Assembly (NCBI RefSeq): GCF_026914185.1
Contig: NC_070563.1
Location: 4,485,001-4,549,000 of the forward strand
Length of the DNA: 64,000 nt
Source: Puccinia triticina
Taxonomy: Eukaryota; Basidiomycota; Pucciniomycetes; Pucciniales; Pucciniaceae
Reading direction: 5' to 3'
In this document: positions 44,462-55,409 of the stretch, in pieces
How the letters are laid out: each line of letters begins with the position of its first letter
How positions within the stretch are numbered: the stretch's first letter is position 1
Notes under the pieces: generated by a model
The model's database searches: none
What the model was told of the DNA's origin: nothing
What the model saw: the letters and a program-made list of their open reading frames with translations, nothing else
Program-made: the position numbers and the translations under genes

Positions 44462-47040
44462 AGATGTGAGATAATGCTGAGCTGGCGAAGAAAATGATAA
44501 TCAAGCAGAAAGGCTTGAGTAGTGACTGGATTTTGACGGGCTGTTAGTGACATTTGATATGGGCAGGATCACTTGGTGAAAGCTTACCAGCTCTACCCGG
44601 GATATCAACCAGGAAAAGAAGTTCTTGAGTTTTTTTAGATTGAGTTGGTTGATGCCGGATGCCAGAGTAAGGGCTGATTCAAGGCAAGGTTTGGTATAGG
44701 GACCCGCCCGTCCTGGTTCAGTTGAATGTGAAGAGAGGTTGCGAGGGGGGGTAGTGCGTTTCGAGTGTGTTCGGGCTGGAAAAGTGGACCCAGGGGGCCA
44801 ATTCAGGTGGCATGGCGGGCGTGGGTGGCGCAGGGGCCACGTCGAATGAGCATGGAGCTGGAAAAATTATTGCCTTGATTGGGCTGGAACTTTGTCGACG
44901 GGACTGAGGGGAAGGCTTGTAGCAATGGCCGAGGTGAGGTTGGAAGGGTCTGGCCGGCTTGGGGGCAATGAGAAAATTTTGAAGTCGTGATGATTGGATT
45001 GCGCGTAGGTTAAGGGGTTGGAGGGCGTGTTTGAGTGGTTGTAGCCGGGGTTACAACAGGTGGATTATTATTGGTTGGTCAGGCAACGGTCTTCGGAGGA
45101 CGCCCGTGGCGAGACTTTTGTTGGTGTATGGTTGTGGCTTGAGGTCAGCATTGTTGGTGGGGGGATCTTTGAATGGCAACGAGGCGAGGACGAGGGATTA
45201 TAAAAGGAGGGGTGGGTTTGGTGTGATTTTCCTCAGGCAACCCACGAGCTGTAATTCCAGCCAGAGGTTGTCTCACCCCCGTCCGCTGTTGCATTTGCGC
45301 AGTCCGGCGGGGCATATTCGGGGGCCCCCCTGTGCTTTCGGGCTGGGGGTCCTCTTCCCAACGCTTTTTAACCCTGCTAGACAGGGATGGGCGTTGGGCC
45401 ACGGTGCGTCAGCTTGCTGCGCTGGGTGGCTGGGTGCGGGACTTTTTTTGTATGGGTTTTTTGTTTTGTGTGTTGCTCCAATTGTCACCTGAATTTCACC
45501 CTGTGATTGCTTGATTTGTAAAAGGGGAAACCTTTGATTTTTTTTTGTAATTTGCTCAAATGTAGGGGAAACCCTTGAATTTTTTTTCTGTGAACCTGGA
45601 GCTTTAACATACTTGGATGTACAAAAAAAGCAAAGGATTTAACAAACTCCCAGCCTGTGACATGCCACAGGTGAAAAGAGACCGGTGTTAACCCACTCAG
45701 CCTGGGGCAAGTGCGTGGGGCAAAAGTTGGGGCTGGAAACCCCTCAGCCAATTACATGTACAAGTGTAATTGGCGAGGGGGAGGATCACCACCAGTGCTC
45801 TGCAAATGCAAGAGCAGGGAGGATCACCTGGGGCGTAAACCTAGGTGCAGGAGATGCCGCCCTATATATCAAGAGGTCATGATTTCAGAGCACTTCATCG
45901 TTGCCTTGGCCAGAAAGCCACATGCGTGAACGTTGCCAGGCAATGGCTGCATAGTTACATACAGCAATTCCTTGCTATTATGTACGCCACTCACCCCTGA
46001 AGCCTATCAACCCAAGCCGGTGCCACGGCAATCCACAAAGAGCCAATCCGGCAGGGAGTCAAGCGCTTTGGGAGTCTGGCCAACTCCCTCTTCGTCCATT
46101 TGCCTTGCCTGATACAACCGGCCTTTGTGGCTTTCAATCTAAAAACATCTGCGATGCCATCCGCGCCCGCGACCAATTCCCCTCTGCCGCCAATTTCAAC
46201 TTGGCACATCCCACCGTTCTTGTCCAGATATCTCCCAAGTCTCTAGAGACCTTTGATAGGTTGATCTTGTTGCTAGAGTGATTGTATGGAAGATGCGCAA
46301 CGAGCCGGATGAGGTAGTGCCCATGAAGGAGAAGTTAGCTCCGATTCTCAAGCTTGAAGCCGCCCATCCAGCCCGTGAAGCTCTGAACCTCGTCAACAAT
46401 CAGCCAGCCTTGGACAGATAAAAGGTTGGAAATACATTGACCTGTGGGATCTCATGACCCCCACAAGGCCGTGGTTGGACTCGCCAAGCCAAGCGGCCGG
46501 CCATCGCCTGACCCAGACACCCCGTCTCAATGAAAAAGGGCACTTGGGAGACGATAGGCCGGAGCTCTCATTGTGCTCGGACAAGTCCTCATTGACCTCC
46601 GAACCGGATGGAGGGCCCACCTCCAACTTATTATTTTCCTCCGCCGCCACGACCTCCCTGGTTTCTCCTGCCTCTTTGTCCAGCAGGGACATGAATGCGC
46701 TCCCGACAGCCACGCCGAGCACAATTTCCAGACTAACCAAAGATTTATGCATGCTCCCTTTCAAGAAAAAACATCTTACCACACATTTGTCCCTCATCTT
46801 GACATTGATTGTTCCATCTCCATCTGAAAGAATCTTCAGAAAGGCAAGCACACCACAAATCCTCATCCTGCACCACAAAACAGACAAGGCAAAGAGGCAC
46901 AAGTCTCTGCCGGGCTAATTAGGTACTTCAGCATGAGCCCTGGATGGAGATCAAGGAAACCCAAAACCATAGCATTCACAAGAGTTGTTTGAACAATGTT
47001 TTTCCCTCATATGGAAGATCCACAAGGATCATTTGTATCA
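44462..47040. other. Intergenic, no gene recognised
   Basis: Composition shifts from GC-rich with G-rich plus strand (44700-45450) to mixed. Frames up to 169 codons are present on both strands over 46390-46920, but they overlap antisense and show no domain. Probably decayed repeats. Confidence 0.4.
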
Positions 47041-47240
47041 CCAGGGGGGAATGTGTGGCACTTCCTACAGAGTGCCATACCGTAATGTCTTTCAGTAACC
47101 TCTCATGAAGTCAACTGCTTGTGCATTTGTAACTAATTCCTGAAGAATTGTTAATCTAATGTTGAACTCATGCTGATGTCTTGTCTAACAAATAACCAGG
47201 GGGGAATCTGTGTCACTTTCTGTAGAGTGCCATTATAAGA
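47040..47240 (+). repeat. Two LTR-like start fragments with polypurine tract
   Basis: CCAGGGGGGAATGTGTGGCACTTCC near 47043 and a diverged copy near 47200 look like a polypurine tract followed by an LTR start (TGTGGCAC). An inverted copy lies at about 49705-49745. They are probably leftovers of one LTR retrotransposon family. Confidence 0.45.
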
Positions 47241-48490
47241 CAGTAGGTGAAAGACAACAGAAATTCAATCTACATTAACATCACAAACTATATGTTTTGT
47301 TCTACAGGCCGCTCTTAATTGGTTTTTGTAAGCCACCAATCACTTTTTGAGGATCACATTTCCCCAGCACAACAACCACCATCACTTTCTTTTTTGAGTG
47401 GAAAAATCCAAGTTGTTTATGTGTGACGTTAGGTGAGCATCCAAGCAGTGTCTTATTTCATCATCATGAGATTCAAAGAAAAAGAGGAGTACCTGACACG
47501 TTTTGCTCAATTCCAGAACACTTTGGAAATCACAAAATCAGGGTCCCCCAATGATGTCAAAGTGTTTATTGGTAGTTCAATGGTGAAGATCTGTGGATTT
47601 TCTGGCATTCTGGAATTCAAGATGGGAATCCAACCAACCAATGTCCATTCATTCACATTACCATCCTTATGAGGTTTTCATTTGAAAGGGAGATCTCACA
47701 TGGGACATATGAGAAAACAGGAATTATCCAATTAGCTGTAGGGCTCACCATACTTGGTGTGACTTTCTCAATGGAAGGTATTTGAGATTGATAAGCTTTT
47801 CTTGATAAGAATCACATACCCTACAAGCAACACCCCCTCAAATGCAAAGATAACCATGCACCAGCTTCGTGCCACACAAGCATTTAACATGGTGGCAGCA
47901 TTGATTGGGGTGGGGAACACAAAAACACAACCTCTTTTGCATCTTTGGCAGGAGGGCTGTGCCTTTATTGCCTGGTCCCTTTGTGATTGGGCAAAATCTA
48001 CTTTGACCTTTGCAGAAATTTTGATTTTGAGAGGAAAGGTCATCACATGCAATCTGATTACGTCCCCAGGCAGAAATATTCACTCAAATTTGTGTATCAC
48101 TATCAGAGGTCAAGGGAGATCTGATTGTCAGAAACATGCTCAGATTCCATGTGTTTATATTAGATGTGTTGATTTTGTGATTTACTCCTGGCTGGGCCCA
48201 ATGTCCAGCACAGGTTCCAGAAGAAGCACCTCTAGAGACCCCATAAAAAGTGCCTCGGGGGTCTTGGGGGAGTCTTCCCCAAAGCCCCCGTGTTGCTGTG
48301 TGATGTTTGTCCACCCTGACGTTCGCGCGAACCTCACGGTGGACATTAGACACCTTTTACCAACTCCTCAACTCCCCTTCTGCCTACGAGCTAGATATTC
48401 TCTTGTAGAGGGGGCGAGGCAGCGTGGAGGAAGGCCAGGACTTTTCCAAGCCTATCGGCCTCAGAGGAGCCTGGCAAGCGTTCCACATCC
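47241..48490. other. Intergenic, nothing firm
   Basis: The longest frame (47802-48494, 230 codons plus strand) has no recognisable features and overlaps antisense frames. No repeat structure was noticed. Confidence 0.4.
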
Positions 48491-48491
48491 C

Positions 48492-49556
48492 TAGAGATGG
48501 CACCAGGTACCCTTTGCAGGTACCTGGTGTCTGTCAGCAGGTACCTGCTGGACTTCAACAGGTACCTGTCGGCGAATACGGGTGCGGGTGTCCACCATTT
48601 TGTGCAACAGGTCCCCGCCATATACCCGCCCACATCACCAGAAGCTCGCCGAGAGGGCCTCCTCTCGGCAAGCTGGAATACAAACACAAGCTTGCCAAGA
48701 GGGATTCCTCTCGGCGGGTTGGTATACATACACCAGCTTGCCAAGAGGGATTCCTGTTGGCGGGCTGGTATACATACACCAACTCGCCGTGAGGGCTCCC
48801 TCTCGGCGGGTTGGTATACATACACCAGCTCGCCTTGAGGGCTCCCTCTCGGCGGGCTGGTATACATACACCAGCTTGCCAAGAGGGATTCCTCTCGGCG
48901 GGCTGGTATACATACACCAGCTTGCCAAGAGGGATTCCTCTCGGCGGGCTGTCATACATACACCAGCTCGCCAAGAGGGATTCCTCTCGGCGGACTGGTA
49001 TACATACACCAGCTCGCCGAGAGGGATTCCTCTCGGCGGGCTGTCATACATACACCAGCTCGCCAAGAGGGATTCCTCTCGGCGGACTGGTATAAATACA
49101 CCAGCTCGCCGAGAGGGATTCCTCTCGGCGGGCTGTCATACATACACCAGCTCGCCAAGAGGGATTCCCATCGGCGGGCTGGTATACATACACCAGCTCG
49201 CCAAGAGGGATTCCCATCGGCGGGCTGGTATACATACACCAGCTCGCCAAGAGGGATTCCTCTTAGCGGGCTGGTATACATACACCAGCTCGCCAAGAGG
49301 GATTCAGCCCACCGAGAGGAAGTCCTCTCAGTCTTGGCGTCTTGGCGAGCTGGTGTATGTGTATCTCGGTGAGCTGGTGTATGTGTATCTCGGCGAGCTG
49401 GTTTATGTGAGAGGGCTTATTGGTTGCGAAAAATCCCTGCACCCGCGGGTACCTGCTTTCTGCCACATCCGCAGGTGCGGGTGTTGAGAATATGACATTT
49501 TTAAGAGGAGGTACCCGCACCTGTGGCGGGTACCCGGGTGCAAAGTGCCATCTCTA
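48492..49556. mobile_element. hAT-like non-autonomous element carrying palindrome array C
   Basis: It starts TAGAGATGGCAC at 48492 and ends GTGCCATCTCTA at 49556. Subterminal regions hold GGTACCTG/CAGGTACC words on the left and CGGGTACC words on the right, like the elements at 21614 and 52603. Flanking octamers (CACATCCC and CTCCAACT) do not match, so the duplication has been lost. It is about 1,065 bp with no transposase. Confidence 0.75.
48640..49320. repeat. Palindrome array C (about 46-bp period)
   Basis: About 14 units. The longer palindrome is CCGAGAGGGATTCCTCTCGG with GCTCG/GCGGGC shoulders. The linking palindrome is CTGGTATACATACACCAG. Because the unit has no stop in several frames, long frames occur on both strands. 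They are repeat artefacts. Confidence 0.9.
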
Positions 49557-50511
49557 CTCCAACTGATCACTAATTCAACATCTGATCAACAGATCAGTTG
49601 TTCATACATTAGGCTACAGTTGCTGTTGGGATACAGTAAAAAGTGACACAAGAGTTATGGTTAACTGTACCATGACTTCAGTCCCTGGGTCTGATGGAAT
49701 TATGGTGTGGCACTCTGTAGGAAGTGCGACACATTCCCCCCTGGTGTATTATCCTGCCACCAATGATCCAATTAGCTAAGGGCAGGGAATTGATTGAGAG
49801 CACATCAGGGCCCAATGCGCCATGAAATTGTGAATTTCATGGTCCACTTGTTAATTGAGATGATGAGCAGTTAAGCAGAAGCTGAGAACAAATAAATTTT
49901 ATGCTTCAGTCTGAGTGTCAATTATGATTGGGGACAGTTTGAAGTGGAGATCTACAAAATAATGCAACTCCAAGATGTGGAGATCATATCTTTTGGGTTG
50001 TGATTTGTATTCCTAAAAGAGTCAGGGGGAGCTGTAAAGGTTGGACCCCTGAAAGTGTGGCGGCGTAGCCGCCTTGAACTCTAGTAAAATCATAAACTGC
50101 AATTTTGGCTGGGAGATGTCACTTTAAGTTTTATGCACGCTGACATCTCCCAGCCACAATTGGCTTTATGATTTTATTTAAACCGTGACATATGCAATTT
50201 TGAACACCATATTTGTTCCCTGCCAAGATTAGATCATCAAACCTTACTTATGTTCCTTATCCTCTGAGGTGCGTGTGCTCTACTTGTGACAGATTTGTTT
50301 CATGAGTGATATCTTTGTTGAGATTTGAGATCCTTCTATTCATTTACATCTCATATTCATTGTGTTTCTTAACCACAAGTCTGCCCTGTGTAATTAGTCT
50401 ATAATTACCATGGCCTAGCCAAGTGCAATATTCTTATGCTCTGGGATGCCGGTGAAGAGAAGCAACATAGAGTGAAATTACTGTCATCACACAGAGCTAA
50501 AACAAAAAGGG
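49557..50511. other. Intergenic with an inverted LTR-like fragment
   Basis: The segment 49705-49745 is the reverse complement of the polypurine/LTR-like motif near 47045. A 30-bp imperfect inverted repeat around 50100-50160 (GGCTGGGAGATGTCA and complement) is also visible. No gene. Confidence 0.4.
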
Positions 50512-50790
50512 GGTTGATCAATTGACTCCCAAAAATTCAAGTTCCGACTCCCAAAAGTCGTTTACGTCGCAAGGACCAAAAATTGACGTCAGGCCCGGGT
50601 CCCGGGGACCAAAAATTGAACCGGGTGATTTTTGGGAGTTGGACCTATAATTTTGTCGACAAGTTTGGGAGTCGGGGATTTAATTCCCATAAATAACCCT
50701 GATTATTTTCCGCGTCCGCGGGGGGGAGTCAGGGCCCCAATTCCATGCGTCAGGACGGGAGTTGGTCCCCTAAAACCATCCCGTGGGAGC
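50512..50790. mobile_element. Relative of the GGGAGTTG-type TIR element
   Basis: It shares CCGACTCCCAAAAGTCG and TTTACGTCG words with both arms of the element at 8604-13752, and has GGGAGT/ACTCCC motifs at both sides. The ends and duplication are unclear. Confidence 0.5.
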
Positions 50791-50831
50791 CACCATTGAC
50801 TCCCACAAGCAATCACCCACCCAACGCACAG

Positions 50832-51085
50832 CATTCATTCAGCGGTCATTCCACTTCGCTGCGCTAATTTTCAGCGTTAGCGCCCTTCAGCGGCGCTGCG
50901 CTAACGCTGATCAACAGCAGGAGTCCGAGGCAAACCGCTGAATTAAGCGTTAGCGCAGCACTCCAGCCAGATCTGCGCTAACGCTGATCTGGCTGGAGGA
51001 TCAGTGGTAGACCGCTGCGCTGCGCTGAAAGTGCCGCTGATGTCAGCGCAGCGCAGCGGTTTCACCGTTGATTGAATGCTAGTAT
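50832..51085. repeat. GCGCTAACGCTGA-rich inverted repeat
   Basis: The outer words AGCATTCATTCAGCGGT and, inverted, ACCGTTGATTGAATGCT bracket an interior of GCGTTAGCGC/CAGCG words with large internal palindromes (for example around GATCTGGCTGGAG). It resembles the TAGCG MITEs in style but uses CAGCG rather than TAGCG and has different ends. Confidence 0.55.
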
Positions 51086-52069
51086 AAAATAACATGAAAG
51101 AGTGTTACCCCAAAAATGCTAAGGGTAAGACAAACAATTTCAGGGGGCGCATGTGTCTCGCAGCTAGCGCATGCTGTCCCCCCAGGTACTTGCCCTAGTA
51201 GATGTCACTGTCAGCCTTAGAGTCAACACAGTTGACCTAAAACTGCCTTTTATCTCCATTTTATACCTAAATGTGCTCATATCTTTTTAACCTTAAGACA
51301 TAAGGTTGTTTTGACTTCAGATTCTGATTTTTCATGCAATTTCGACCCTAGTGTTCACTGATCACTTTACAATATCTCTACTCCTTCATAGAGTTTGTGG
51401 TTTTGTGACACACATGCGCAGCAGCGCCGTGTAGTCGCGCCTGAGCGCTCCAAACCACATGTACATGTGTGATTATGTCATCCAACTTTGAAAATTTTCG
51501 AAGTCAGGATCCCCCATGCAGCTGGAGGATCCACAGACTTCAGCACACTAGAACCACACCCCAGATAACCCAGGATCACCACCAAAGAGACCACCACGCT
51601 CCCAGTATACATACCGTCACAGGCGCCTAGGATATTGACAGTAAGTAGACTCTTTTCACTGAACCTTTCTTATCCAGAGTGAAACTCTGTTGCTCTTGAT
51701 TGTTTCTTCTTTTCTTCAACTCTTTCAATCTTAAAAGATCAAAAGGTTATCTCTGGTTAATACCTACAAAACCAGAGCAGAGTAGTAACCCTACTTCTGA
51801 ATCCCACCAATGTTTCCTTGTTTTGAGTGGAGGCTGTTGCACTCTTTCTTGGCCTTGCACAGCTGGCATCCAACTTTTCCAGGTTGAGAATAGCCCAGAT
51901 CAATTAACAAAGACTTAAAGTCTAGGCCTGATCTTCTCTTTCCTCTCTCTTTCTCTTCCTCTCTCAGTTTGTATTTTTTTATCCCAAGAAATCCAAACTA
52001 TTCCCCCTTCTTTTCCTTGTGTCCTGCTGTCACATAAGAGACACAGGCTCACATTCATTCAGCCAGGAG
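51086..52069. other. Intergenic, probable downstream part of the copia element
   Basis: On the minus strand a purine-rich tract (AAAAGAAGGGGGAATAG, about 52012-51996) follows the copia RNase H remnant and may be its polypurine tract, with LTR sequence beyond. Clear LTR ends could not be placed. Confidence 0.35.
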
Positions 52070-52594
52070 TGGACATTTTGAGGCTGGACAGAATCCTCTC
52101 AAAAGGCAACGGGCCTAGGGCTTTGTTCAAGATGTCAGCCAATTGTTGATCCGTCGGAACCCACTTGATGGCCAGCCGTTTACGATGAAGTTGCTTGTTG
52201 ATGTAGAAACATTAAAGCTTGGAGTGTCGTGTCTTTTTGTTTGCGGAGTTGTTGTTGGAGATCTTGATGGCGGTGTTGTTATCACACATGAGTTTTGGGG
52301 TTATGATCTGGTTTGTCATGTCAAAATATAATTCCTTGAGCCAAACCAAGTGCCTCAGTGCCATGAATTCAGAATGACATGTTGATGTTGCCACTGACGG
52401 TTGGCGCTTGCTCGCCCAAAGAATTGGTGTCCCAAATAAAGTTGTGACAGAGCCTTGCGTTGATCTTGCATACTCTCCACCCCAATTAGCATCAACTCAT
52501 GTTAACATATTGGAGTTGCCGGCTTTGGGCTTGATTACCAACTCCCAACATCCAACCGCCTTAATGTAACCTAGTGCCTGCTGCACAGCTGCCC

Positions 52595-53559
52595 AATGAC
52601 GCTAGAGATCGCCGAGTGGACCCGGGTACCTGTGGCGGGTGCAGGTACCTGCGGTCATTTTGGGCATATTTAGATACCCAGACTCGGACCCGGCACCCGT
52701 AGGGCGGGTACCGGCGGTACCTGTGGCGGGTATCACGGGTACCGCCTACGATTCAACCCTCTAGTTGGTCTATGCCGGCTTCGAGGGTGGTGTAACCTCT
52801 TGATGACCGACACAGACCAGTCATCAAGGGTTTATATACCCTCTCGATGCCTGACCTGGGCCAGGTATCAAGAGGGTGTATGTATACCCTCTCAATGTCC
52901 GGTCTGTGCTGGACACCAAGAGGGCATACAGTCTCAATGACCGGCACAGACAGGACATCAAGAGGGTGTGTGCATACCCTCCCAATGTCCGATCTTAGCC
53001 AGTCATCAAGAGTTTACACCACCCTCGAAGCCGGCATAGACCGTCATCGAGGGTGTATATACCCTCTTGGTGCCCGGTCTGGGCCGGATATCAAGAGGGT
53101 ATGTCTGCGTGTGAATTCTCGATGTCCGGTCTGGGCCGGACATCAAGAGTGGATGCCCTCACGGTGTCCAGCACATACCGGACATCAAGAGGGCATATGT
53201 ACATGCACCCTCCCAATGTCCGCTCTGTGCCGGACATCGAGAGTGGATGCCCTCTTGGTGTCCAGCACATACCGGGCATTGAGAGGGCATACATGCACCC
53301 TCCTGATGTCCACTCTGTGCCGGACATCAAGAGTGTATGCCCTCTCGGCGTCCAGCATGTGCTGGACACCGAGAGGGTTAGGTTAGCGGGGGCCATGATC
53401 GCGCTGCAAAAGGTTGTCCGCGACTGCTTGTCTCCAGACCTTTTGCAGCGGGTACCTGGACGGGTACCCGCCATCCAAAATTTACATACCCGGACCCGCA
53501 CACGGCACCCGCGGGCGGGTACCCCCCATGGGTACCCACGGGCGATCTCTAAATGACGC
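52595..53559. mobile_element. hAT-like non-autonomous element carrying palindrome array D
   Basis: The element spans 52603-53551 (949 bp). It starts TAGAGATCGCC, ends GGCGATCTCTA, and is flanked by a perfect 8-bp duplication AATGACGC (52595-52602 and 53552-53559). Removing it and one duplication rejoins the copia reading frame at HW. Subterminal regions are GGGTACC-rich. No transposase. Confidence 0.9.
52785..53390. repeat. Palindrome array D (about 50-55-bp period)
   Basis: About eleven units. The longer palindrome is CTTGATGTCCGG..CCGGACATCAAG around TCTGGG. The linking palindromes are GAGGGTGTATATACCCTC or variants with GCATAC. Some units carry CCAGCACATACCGG or AGGCATCGAG variants. Confidence 0.85.
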
Positions 53560-54209
53560 CGGCAAGGTGATTTTGCAAAGTGTGCCAGGAAACCAACAGC
53601 AAATGCCAAATCCGTTTGTGTTGCCACCACAAGATAGTTCATAGACCCAACAATGGAGAGATAGCCGTTAGGATTGATGACTTGCTTGCCAGTCTGAGCG
53701 GACGTGAGTGTGTTGGTGTCCTTTACTGGGACGATGCGCGGGAAAGTCGCATCTGGCATGAAGTTGTCAAGGATCTTGCGAGTAAAAAAAGGTTGAGAGA
53801 GAATCATTTTAGAGGGGGAGGGGTGATAAAACTTAGCTAAGTCCAAGGGTGGAGGGGCTTTGCGCCTCCACCGGAGGGACTTATGCGGTATTTGTGATTT
53901 AGGCCTGAGAGGAATGGCCAAAAACGCCATTTTCAACAAATGTTGCAATAGCTCCCTTACCTCCGAAGATTTGACCAATATTTTTGGGTATTAAGAAAGC
54001 CCTGCATCTTGGCTAATTTTTGATGCTCTAAGATCATCAAATTTCATCATTCCTTGCTCATAATAACACATTGAAGTTGGTGGGTTGCAAAAGCCAAGCC
54101 TGAGGTCTGTAAAACATCATTTTAGTGTAAATCCATACGCTTTCCTTGAGAAAAAAATGACAGGTATCCAGGACTGATGTCCAGCCTTGCCAACCAACTG
54201 CGTGAGAAA

Positions 54210-54280
54210 ATACATTTGATAGCTTTTTTTCCTATGGAGTCGAAGGCTTGACAGAACAAGTCAAAAAAATTATTGAGTAA
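54210..54280 (+). pseudogene. 3' remnant of a third secreted-protein copy
   Basis: Only the last 20 or so codons (FYGVKGLTEQVKKIIE, stop at about 54279) and the 3' flank remain, matching 17085-17138 and 25637-25690. Upstream, homology ends abruptly at about 54215. Downstream the match continues into the ARM gene block, so the remnant marks one end of the duplicated segment. Confidence 0.85.
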
Positions 54281-54484
54281 GAGCATACTTGATTACTCAA
54301 TCAAATTATCAAACCTTAGTAACTTCTCCTATGTTATGACAGTTGCTGCACTTATGTAGCCAGGCCCAAGAATATGATTTCATGAAAAAACAACTCTTCC
54401 TTACCCCCAACAATAAACCTTTTTCCAAATCTATCTCAAATGATTTCTTCCCGGACCACATGTTCTGTCAACTTCCATTCTCAT

Positions 54485-54686
54485 TTAGGGTGTTCAAAGT
54501 TGACTTGCATAAAATCATAACACCATAAAATCATAAAATTCTGAGGTGAGAAAAATATGTACACCCAAACACTCAAATTAGAGCAACATTTCTAAAATGG
54601 TACATATAGAATCATCATTTGAAAGTTTTATGATTTTATGATTTTATGCAATGAAAATTTTATGATTTCAACTTTGAACACCTTAA
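54485..54686. mobile_element. AT-rich MITE, best copy of its family
   Basis: It begins TAGGGTGTTCAAAGTTG and ends CAACTTTGAACACCTTAA, with repeated AAAATCATAA/TTATGATTTT words inside. The empty site is preserved in the paralogous block (near 25893, CTCATTACTATT), which shows it inserted after the duplication. The target duplication is only about two T residues. Confidence 0.75.
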
Positions 54687-54689
54687 TTA

Positions 54690-55409
54690 CTATTAAGGGA
54701 TTGTTTGAATTTTTTTTATTGTAGAAATACATATATTTTTCTTTTCCACTCTTCCTAGTACCTTTCCCATGACTCCTTCATGAAAAATGCTGCATTTAGG
54801 ATATGCAGGGTGCACAGAAATTGCAACTAAATAAGATTGGATCCACATACCCTTTCCCATGACAGGCTACAACTGGAAAACTATGATGCTCAATTCAGAA
54901 AGAGAGACAGAGTCCATCTCTTCCACCCCATAAATTTTTGGAGGCACATGCCCTTGCTGGTTGTGCCAGGGTGTTGCAGGGCAAGTTAGTGACAGGTGAA
55001 GATGATAGCACCAGCCTACCAGCGGAGGGCCAACATGATACTCCGTTCGGTAACCCTGCCTGCAGTGCAATGGAACTATTCAGTGTGCACACATAATTGC
55101 AAACTGTACAGTCCTTTTCTTGTGGAAAATGAAAAGCAAGGAACAGGAGAAATGAATGAAATTTCACAAAGAGAAACAAATTATGTTTTTTGAATCGGAG
55201 GGATAATGAGACAGGTTATGGCGAGGTGATGCAGGAACAATTAATTACCAGGTCTTTTTCTTCTTTTGCTTCTTTTTCTTCATCTTGTCCATCTTCTCCA
55301 GCTTGTTTCAATCTTCATCGTCCTCTTTGTTATCTTCGCCGTCTTCGGCTCTTCGCGGCCTTCACCTTAATTATAATCCTCCCATTTAGGAGGTTCACGA
55401 TCATGTAAA
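54690..55409. other. Intergenic spacer of the second ARM gene block
   Basis: Near-identical to about 25895-26571. No gene; the same small frames appear in both copies as a result of the duplication. Confidence 0.6.

Larger units (their letters stand above)
52070..53830 (-). pseudogene. Ty1/copia polyprotein fragment, split by a hAT-like insertion
   Basis: On the minus strand the late RT region reads KMILSQPFFTRKILDNF, then YLSIVGSMNYL and TQTDLAFAVGFLAHF, down to about 53560. After the inserted element it continues HWAAVQQALGYIKAVGCWEL from about 52597, then RNase H (ATSTCHSEFMALRH, KLMCDNNTAIKISNN, KWVPTDQQLADILNKAL) to about 52070. Several frameshifts and a stop after the insertion mark it as dead. 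The 5' part (gag, protease, integrase, early RT) is missing. Confidence 0.85.

Noticed and set aside
46393..46918. 169- and 154-codon frames on opposite strands
   Set aside because: They overlap almost completely antisense, have no domain, and composition does not favour either strand.
48391..49520. Frames up to 301 codons on both strands with YTYTSSPRGIP-like repeats
   Set aside because: Same reason: they are produced by array C. Sense and antisense frames are equally open, which argues against coding.
53850..53978. N-terminal part of the long minus-strand frame over the copia fragment
   Set aside because: It has no copia features before about 53830, so the homology begins inside the frame.
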